The translations under genes and the position numbers were made by a program. Under the pieces are notes generated by a model. The model was not told the origin of the DNA, ran no database searches, and saw nothing but the letters and a program-made list of their open reading frames with translations. Below are positions 56,394-64,000 of a DNA stretch of 64,000 nucleotides, in pieces; the first letter of the stretch is position 1; each line of letters opens with the position of its first letter. Origin of the DNA: Aplidium turbinatum (Eukaryota; Chordata; Ascidiacea; Aplousobranchia; Polyclinidae). The stretch covers positions 30,592,498-30,656,497 of the forward strand of contig OU964921.1 of the NCBI GenBank assembly GCA_918807975.1, given 5' to 3'.

Positions 56394-59300
56394 GGTCCCT
56401 GCGCAAGGATGACACGCAAAATCGTGAAGCGTTCCATATTTCTTTAAAAAAAAAAATTTGCAGTACTAAGCTAAATATTTTCATAATACAATCAGAAAAA
56501 GTTTTTAAATTTATATATAATATTTTGCCAATTTATTATAAATTGAGTTGGCACACCGATCTATTTTGCCAACAAAAACTTGCATAAAGAGAACACTGCT
56601 CGTGAAACACAATGACGATGAAACGCACACTAGTGTTTACATGACGTTTGCAAACTTAAAAAAGCAACCCTATGCTCACAGACATTTTAATCAACCACTG
56701 GGACAGTGTGGCTGGACATCGCATTGGAATAGCTTTAAGCAACCCCCACCTAGAACTATAATCTGATTGGTCGGTCGGTGGAATCGTATGCAAAGCAAAA
56801 ATATGCTTCCCGGAAAGTATTTTTTGCCTTCGTGCTCTTTAACTCCTCAAGAAAAGTATTTTTGGTTATATACTTGTACGCTGATACCTTCCGCGGGCCG
56901 CAGCGATACAGCGTGGCGGGCCGCCATTTGGTGACCCCTGATCTAAGCCGATGCTTTAAAAGGGTATATGTTTTTTTAAGGATCTTCTTTAATTAAAATT
57001 TTTCTGATCAAATTATTCAAATTTTAAAATAAAATTAACTAAATTTAGTATGGATTATTAAACACGATCTTTCATGAATGAAAGTAGGCTACCATTCAGC
57101 ACAGCAAGAATATTGGTGTCAAAATTGACTTTTCTGACTCGTGTGTAGAACTTTGTTTGTAGCACAACTTGTAAGTCTCGGAGCAGAAACTTATTCCCCA
57201 ATTTGACTCTAATTAGAATATATTTCCTATTTTTTTTTATCCTGTACTTTGAAGGTAAAATGAATAAGAGTTCATTTTCAAACTCACATTTGATGTCATC
57301 GATTCATTTTTTGCTTTCAAAATGTGCGATTATTAGATCACTAAATGACTAGATCTCTAAATGAAATCCCAATTTTTTAGACCGAAATAAGCTTTTTCTC
57401 TTGCCTATATGAAGTTGTCAAGCGATGCTATATTCAACAAATGCTTGTTTTATTTCAAGCAAAAGATTTAGTGTTCACCCCAAGGTCTGGCGTTTAAATT
57501 CATGGTCATAAAACGTGGCGTTAACTTTAACCTTTGAATAACAATGCTCGTTTAAACACTTCAAAAAAATTATGTTGTTAAATGTTGTCACTGACTAATA
57601 AATACTAATCGTTTTGATCTCCATACAAACTCAAGTTTTCTAAATTGCAACAAAATGGTGATTGGAAGCAAAGGTTACAAATTTTATTTCAGGTTAGACA
57701 AGCAGACAAAGCGAGTATTTTATCGCCAAGTTGCTGACAGTCGGGGGATAAACGTAACATCCGTTATCAAGAACTTGCGTCGAGCTCAAAGAAAAACTGG
57801 TAAGTTTTCTTGCAAATATGATCCCATGATCATAATATTTATAATCTAGAAAATAATTAGAAACTTACATCTTTGAAAGACTTTGCTTGGTGCTGGTTGT
57901 GATCTACATTAAATAAAATGCTGTAGTGGCATCTCTTTTTGCTCTATGAAGGCAATGCTTTCTAAACATACAGTATAGGTAGGGTACAACCGCATGTCAT
58001 GTTTGACTATGTTTGACTATTGCTGTCAACCAAAATGCTTTCATAAAATACTGTAAATAAATTAGCACTAGCTAAACTTGCATATCAATACAAGAAAACA
58101 TTTTTTTTTTAATGATCGTTGTTACGGACAATTTTTAACGTCACATAGAACCGTTGTTCACTGAATCTGACGTCTTACGTCATGGACTGTTGCTAGAAAT
58201 AAGCAAAGATTGGATCACCTTTGTCACACCTGTGAAACATTACATAATCGTTAAATTTTGAATTACAAGATATGGTGTAAGCCAAATTCAACAGGTGTTT
58301 GAATAGCTTCATGATGCTTATCATTATTACGTCACAGAAGCTGCTTACGTGCGTTTGAAATATTGCAATGTATTCTCGTCATTTTAAAATTGTTGCTTGA
58401 AAAGTTGGTCACATATTTAACTGTTTTGCTTAGTGCTTGCCGGCTGGACGAAATTTCCATCTTTATCTCAGTCATTTGTATTGTAGTGACAAGTTTTAGT
58501 GGCGTATCGTGTTGCGTTCCAATTTCGACAGCCTTGAGGCTATTTTTACAGAAATACAATTCTTGAATAGACGTTTTCAGAAGAGTGTTTCTTTGCGTCA
58601 TTGCATACAGACGAACGGATCCGGGAACATTATGTTACAATTTTCCCACGAAGAGATTATGGTTTATCGTTGGGACCAATCGTTTTATTTTTAAAACAGC
58701 ACTCAATGCAATTATAACCATGCCGTAATCATCATGCAGACTTATTCGGCTAATCTGTAAATTTAACTATGATCTGTCATTAATTTTGGCAGGTAGAGAT
58801 AGTGTAGAAGTGTTGCCGAAATGCGATTCTCCAGTTTTTCCACAAGAAAATGAGTAAGTAGTCTACTGGTCGTGAAAAATTTGATGCTAAACAGAAAGAC
58901 TATTTATTTTTTCTAATGATACTCACTCGATGATGTGATGATGCATAAATTTCGACAATGCACAAACTGTAACATTTTAAAATTTCACTGAGGTTTCACT
59001 TATCATGACACTGAAAATGTTTAAATTAAACAATGTACAACTTATGCAATATATTTCGAAATTGTTTTTTTGCGTTTTCAGGTTTGCAATACCAATACTG
59101 TATAAATGGTTTATACAGGAGAGTAGCCTACATTTTCTATTTGTGTTGACTTGTAAACTTATAATATGCGGTTTTAGGTTTATTCAGCTTTTATTTTGTA
59201 AAAGTGATGGTGTGTAACAATTTGTGTGACAGAAAAGTTTCTGAGGCAACTCCTACAAAACTGGAAATACCAAAACTCCCATCTGGAACTAGAAACTATA

Positions 59301-61818
59301 AGCTGGACAAGTTTAGGGCGAAGGCTATGGGCGTAGGTAAGCTACGTGCTGCTCTGAAGAAGACTACTCCGCTTAAAGCCATGAAAAATGAAGTTAACAC
59401 CGATCAACCAATAACAGAACATCCGAAAGAGACTACTGTGGCTGCAGAAGGTATTTTTTTTGCAAAGAAAAAATAACGGTTATTTTTTAGATCCAAATTA
59501 GGCGAACAAATCATCATGCTGGTTTTAAAATGAAATTTACAAAATGCATCAAATTTGCCCCATGTTTGCAGAAAGTGATAGCATGAATTCAAAACCAACA
59601 GATGCTGGAAATACATCTTCAAAACCAATTGTTTCATTTTTAAAAACCACAGACCCAACAGTGAAAGGTCAAACAAACTGTAAGTATAAACAAAATCTTT
59701 AATTTTGTATGTGACAGCTCATAAAATAAAGCTTAATAAATATTCAAAAAATAGGACTTCAAACGATTAAGCGTAGAAATTGTGTTTTCAGATGATCAAG
59801 CATTTGTGAAATTTAGTTTTACCAAAGTAGTTAAGTGATCCTACTTGTGCAAAAAATGAATTTCTATTTCAGTGAAGCATCTAAACAACTTTGATGTGAA
59901 CATTTTTTCAATACCTTTATTGAAAACTTAATTACTTCTATATATTATTTTAAATGATAAAATGACTTAATTTTAAAGGTTGGGCTACCTGGTTAAAGAT
60001 TTATTCAATATTTGATTTTTTAAGTTATGGTGAATTGTGGATCACATTAGATTCTCTTCATTTATCTTCATCACAGCTTATCTTTGTTATTAATTTATTC
60101 CAACAATCCCTTTTGCAGCATCATCCACACAAGGTTCGGCAACAAATGTGACAAAGTATGCTGTCAAAGAAGAAAACACTGACCAAAGTATAAAATCTTC
60201 TATAAATAACCGGAAATCAGGAAACTTCTTGGAACTTTTGCTTGAAGAACAAGAGAAAAAAGAGTCGAAAGAGAACAAGTCAGATGAGAAAACTGTAGAA
60301 AACAACGTTCAAAAATCTTCTTCACACGTAGTTGGCACTGAAACCAAAAGTGGTGGCATCGCTGTACAACCACCAACCACGGAGGTAGAATCAAGCACCA
60401 GCTCAAGCCCAGAAGAGGTTTTGACCAAAAGTGAGCCTGACCTTGTTGAAAACAAAGACACCAATGTTGTAATTGTAACAACCAAAACAAGCGAAGAAGA
60501 TTCGAACAATTTTAAAGAAGTTAGTTCTCCTAAAGATTTTGAAACAGAAGTACAAAGGTCAAAAACGCCACCTAGTGATGCAACGAGCAGTGAAAAGAAA
60601 GAAACTGTATCTGTTACAGATAACTCGATTGTTGATAGAGTTTCAAACGATGATCTGAAGGAAGAACAAAATAAGGAAAGGGAAAGTGAGCAGTTTGACC
60701 AAATTTCTCTTACTTCAAAGTCAACACCAAAACACAGTAAACCTACTGATGATGAAAATATTGTTGCGAATTCTCAAAATAATAATGATAATGAAGACAT
60801 TAACAATGCTGTTGGTGTAGAAACAGAAAGCAGTTCCTCTGAAAAAAACACATCAAATGATTTCGAAAAAAAAGTTAGTGTCATTCAAAAAGACTTCAAT
60901 GATTTTGATTCTGTTCAGTCTCAAACAGCTGAGCAAACAGAAACTTCATCAGAAGACTGCGTTGTCGAAATAAACAAAAGTTTAAATAAAAATAATGAAT
61001 CTACAAAAGATCACGAACAAACCATTCCTGATTTCTCAATAAAGGACAAAAGTCTTGAAACGAACGATGAAACTCTCAATAACCTTAATGAACCAATACA
61101 CGACGACAGTATACCAGATTCAAAAAATGATGATGAAACATCACTCAACAATTGTGTATCGAATATTTCTACAGTAGAATCAAAAAATATGACGATTGAT
61201 CAAACTGTCCTATCATCTAAGTCGAATGAAGCTGAAAAAAGCAAAACTGTAGATGATGACAAAACGGTTGAAAACAAAGTAGCACCGGAAGCAGTGGAAA
61301 GTCTTGGAGCGATTTTGAATGAAAAAGAAAACAACAAAAACTCAACATACGCAAAAAGCAATGCAGAAAGCAAACGCAAACGCAAGAAGAAATCAAAAGT
61401 ACCATCTGACAAATCTTCTGAGCTTAAACAAAGTGATGAAACCGAAGAAAATGCTCTACAAGCAAAAGCAGTCCATGAAAATAAAAATATTTCTGATACA
61501 AAAGTGTTAAAAGATGTTCCAGAAGAAAATGCAACAACAGTTATAGATGTCAATGTGGAAGTTAAAAGAGAAGGTCAAATTTGTAAAAAATTAAACGAGG
61601 TCCATCTCGACAGGTGCTCGATATCCAGTCAGTCTTCCGAAGAAGACAACTTCTCACTCAACGATGCATTACGAAGTTTTTCCAGTGGAGCTGATGTTAC
61701 AGAAAAAATTAACTTTGGAGAAGTTTCGATTGAATTGTCTGGAGCTGAAGGGCTTGATAAAAAAGGAAAACAGTTTGACACAAAAGATTTCCCTAGTCTT
61801 AACGTTGACTGGGTGTAA
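55384..61818 (+). CDS. Large acidic low-complexity protein, six exons, function unknown
   Basis: ATG at 55384. Exons 55384-55541, 57693-57799, 58793-58853, 59233-59450, 59572-59679 and 60119-61818 join in phase with GT-AG borders, giving 783 residues. The N-terminus is ordered-looking: EYLVDCLKNVSLQRLRNLKM, AFWSLLEFHNIRLDKQTKRV, NVTSVIKNLRRAQRKTG. The middle has NYKLDKFRAKAMGVGKLRAA. The last exon (~565 codons) is Ser/Glu/Asp/Lys/Asn-rich and disordered, with a basic patch KSNAESKRKRKKKSK that could be a nuclear signal, and ends FPSLNVDWV. The stop TAA overlaps a strong donor (GT|GTAAGT at 61815), so splicing to exons further on is possible. No family recognised; a scaffold, nuclear or ciliary protein are guesses only. 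Intron 1 hosts a hAT element. Confidence 0.8.
55637..56940. mobile_element. 1.3-kb hAT element carrying a U6 snRNA copy
   Basis: The ends CAGGGGTCACCAACC and TTTGGTGACCCCTG are inverted; ATCTAAGC at 55629-55636 and 56941-56948 is an exact 8-bp duplication. GCGGGCCGC words lie near both ends. No transposase frame seen, so it is non-autonomous. It sits in intron 1 of the acidic-protein gene. Confidence 0.92.
56341..56445 (+). ncRNA. U6 snRNA copy (probable pseudogene) inside a hAT element
   Basis: ACTAAAATTGGAACGATACA, GAGAAGATTAGCATGG and CGCAAGGATGACACGCAAAA, then TCGTGAAGCGTTCCATATTT, are unmistakable U6. The ACAGAGA box and AGC triad are intact. Differences from usual U6: a shortened 5' stem (ATACATGCTTCGGCAATACA), CATGGTCCCT for CATGGCCCCT, AAAATCGTG for AAATTCGTG, and TTTCTTT instead of a clean T-run, followed by a run of 11 A. 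The A-run and possible TTTGCA flanks suggest retroposition. No proximal promoter element is evident. Confidence 0.85.
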
Positions 61819-62584
61819 GTAATTATGCATCGTTTCTTTAGTTTGCAATGATGGTCTTGTACCAACTTTTTGTTTGTGCAAATGTGGAGATAACCACAAC
61901 TTAATTTTTCTTAAAACAGTTTATGACATGAAATATGGGCTCTGTATCTACAATTTGGCCTCTGTATTTTTTGATTAGATTAACCAAGCGTTCCAACCAT
62001 TTTGCTCCTAAGTTTATGCTATATTGTACTATTATTGAAAATTAGTAGAAAACTTCAACTAATTTTTCAGTAATTAACACATAGTCAATTAAAAATAAGA
62101 ATATTAATAGATTTTACGACGACAACGCTTTTTTTTGAGAAATTGTTCTATTAATAAAAAGTCTCCAACACCGATAGGCTAAGTTCGAGTCAGTTTTATA
62201 TGGTTTTGTTTACTTAAGAAATAATGGTGGATGAAAAAGCGATGTATTCTGGAGCTTCAATAAGTTTCAATAAATAAGGTCTTTTTGTATAGGTACGGAT
62301 GCAATACGGTACAGTCTCAATGTATGACTACGTCTAAACATGGAGAACTTATTTATTATGTCGGTTCTATTGTGATAGCGTACAATGTTATTCGCAAGTC
62401 CCAACGCCATTACATGGAACACAGCAGTAACGTTACCAGGTAAGATAACGAGATTTTATCCAATTTCACTTTGTCTACGCATCCGAGAAGCAAAAATTGT
62501 CGGAGAAGCACAGTCAACTTTCGGCTCGGGACGGTACATGATGATGATGATTTGTGGAACAAATGCTATTGTTACGAGTTTTCT
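61819..62584. other. Downstream region, nothing recognised
   Basis: AT-rich DNA after the acidic-protein stop. It may be 3'UTR or an intron if the donor at 61815 is used. AATAAA-like words occur near 62150 and 62270. No exon identified. Confidence 0.45.
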
Positions 62585-62880
62585 ATAAGTCAGCTGTTGT
62601 GAACTGAGCACATAGCAGTTGAGTAAGTGACAACTAAGCCAGCAACATATCAGCAAGTAGCCGAAAGTTGGCAAATGATGAAACCAAGCAAGTAGCAATA
62701 TTGAGCAAGCTAAAACTTGACATGTCACAAATTAGCAAATTCAATTTAGCAATTAAGCGATGACCAATCAAGTCCGATAGTGGGTGAAAATTTCAATTGC
62801 TGACTTAAGCAGTAATCGAAATTTACTTGTTGAGTTGAAGCACTCGCTGAGGTGTCGCATGTCGAGTGGTCCGACCACCA
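62585..62880. repeat. Three-copy dispersed repeat, copy 3
   Basis: GTGAACTGAGCACATAGCAG, GTAAGTGACAACTAAGC, CATATCAGCAAGTAGCC, CATGTCACAAATTAGC, TTGTTGAGTTGAAGCACTCG and GTCGAGTGGTCCGACC follow the same order as at 2380 and 7640. Confidence 0.8.
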
Positions 62881-62922
62881 TTTTTACTGTGGTTTCAATA
62901 AACAAAACTGTTTCATCATACT

Positions 62923-63981
62923 CAGGGCCGGATTTAGAATTTAAGTCTGGGAGACCTCCTGCAAAATGAAAAAAAAGTGTCTTAAAATAAACTAATAAAA
63001 TATCAAAATTATAATGAAAGAATAAGTAGTGGTTAGTTCTATGGTAGGCTTCAGTATGTCAATAAATACCTTTCTTAAAAAATACAGCTAGTAGGATAAT
63101 TATTCCATGTTCATATTAGTTCTCAGGTGAAGGCTTCTTGTTCGCTTGAGGTTGCTGTTCTGTTTATTTGCATCATTGCGAGACCTGACACTCAATCAAT
63201 CAATGATTTATTTGCAAGGCTCAGAAGCCTACATGGTCGAAATATGCAAGTGGTATATACAATACAAAAGTGGCACAAGGTCCCACACTGACAGGGAGAC
63301 AACGAAACGACCCTACAATCTACTAGTCAATTGCTATCCTAATTGTCCTAAGTGATAATTGTGTCATTTCAGACATACATAAAAATATAAGCTAACTGAC
63401 GCTGACAGTATATCAATATATATTGACCAATTGCCTAGCTTAAAAGTCTATTAGTCTGTACATATATAAAAAATATACCTGGGAGACAATTGCCTCTGCA
63501 CACAAGTGTTGAAAATAACCATTTGAAGATAACTAAACTTTGTAATTTGATTCTAAACATTTTGTGAAATATTAGGCTACGGTACTGTAAAATAAAAAAT
63601 GTTATTCAAAGAAAATAATTGACTAACATCGTTTGTTAAAAGTTTGCAGATAATTTTCTCAATGACTTTCAACAGTCAAGCAGTTTTCAATGTAACAGTT
63701 AAAACGTAACCTTTAACTTGTGTCATATTTCCTTTCCAAAAAAACACACACACCAGATATTTAATTTAAATGATGACCTGTTTACGAATAGCCTACCTAC
63801 TTTACTTTATTAAAACTGGTTGCGAGAAAATTTTACGTTATTTCCAGGTGAAAGTTTCTCCAAATATACTGGCCATGTTTAAACATTTTTAAATACTTGT
63901 AGTACATCTTAAATTTTGAGGCCCCTAAATCTTGAGGCCCTATGCTTCAGCCTTTGTAGTCTAATGGTAAATACGACACTG
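62923..63981. mobile_element. 1.06-kb hAT element
   Basis: The ends CAGGGCCGGATTTA and TAAATACGACACTG are inverted; ATCATACT at 62915-62922 and 63982-63989 is an exact 8-bp duplication. The right end carries TATGCTTCAGCCTTTGTAG, a sequence style common near CAGGGCCGGATTTA ends. No transposase frame seen. Confidence 0.88.
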
Positions 63982-64000
63982 ATCATACTATTTGAACTGA

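Noticed and set aside
56778-56996. 72-codon frame at the right end of the 1.3-kb hAT
   Set aside because: It crosses the transposon border and target duplication, so it is not a gene.

Overview
The window looks like AT-rich animal nuclear DNA. Genes are split into short exons with GT-AG introns, many coding ends have a nearby AATAAA, and the spaces are filled with tRNA-derived SINEs, hAT-type elements, LINEs and a Penelope-like element. The gene content (a kringle/thrombospondin-1 protein, a collectin-type C-type lectin with a very short collagen stub) fits an invertebrate deuterostome. A tunicate is my best guess, but this is inference. The palindromic words TAGGCCTA and GTAGGCTAC recur through the non-coding DNA.

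Layout. 0.15-3.3 kb: the 3' part of a + strand gene encoding half a kringle, a TSP1 domain and a second kringle. 3.3-8.9 kb: repeats, no gene seen. 8.97-9.75 kb: a basic, disordered unknown protein in two exons. 13.36-15.29 kb: an unknown two-exon membrane protein, with an unknown minus-strand membrane exon at 15.5-15.9 kb. 16.1-19.4 kb: a four-exon, 201-residue four-helix membrane protein whose second intron holds an 831-bp foldback element. 25.2-37.65 kb: a minus-strand collectin gene of four coding exons, plus a decayed duplicate of its neck exon. Its introns are heavily invaded by a 4.3-kb DNA transposon with ~350-bp inverted ends and a CXC/XPG-like open frame, a 2.4-kb hAT-like element, SINEs and a LINE tail. 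An unknown + strand exon lies in one intron.

37.7-43.6 kb is a transposon graveyard: a near-perfect hairpin insertion just upstream of the collectin, a 348-bp hAT, a 419-bp MITE, a hAT nested inside another hAT, and tRNA-like SINEs. 43.8-50.7 kb holds two full-length, GC-rich single-ORF LINEs of one family, head to head, each with its own target-site duplication; the first is intact and the second has a 16-bp deletion. 53.0-53.8 kb is a Penelope-like 3' end with a GIY-YIG endonuclease and a hammerhead-like core. 55.4-61.8 kb is a six-exon gene for a 783-residue acidic, low-complexity protein. Its first intron carries a 1.3-kb hAT element that contains a U6 snRNA copy. 62.6-64 kb holds another member of a three-copy local repeat and a 1.06-kb hAT.

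Exon borders were read by eye from splice consensus and from continuity of reading phase. Transposon ends were read from inverted termini plus matching flanking duplications. Family names rest on remembered motifs, not searches.
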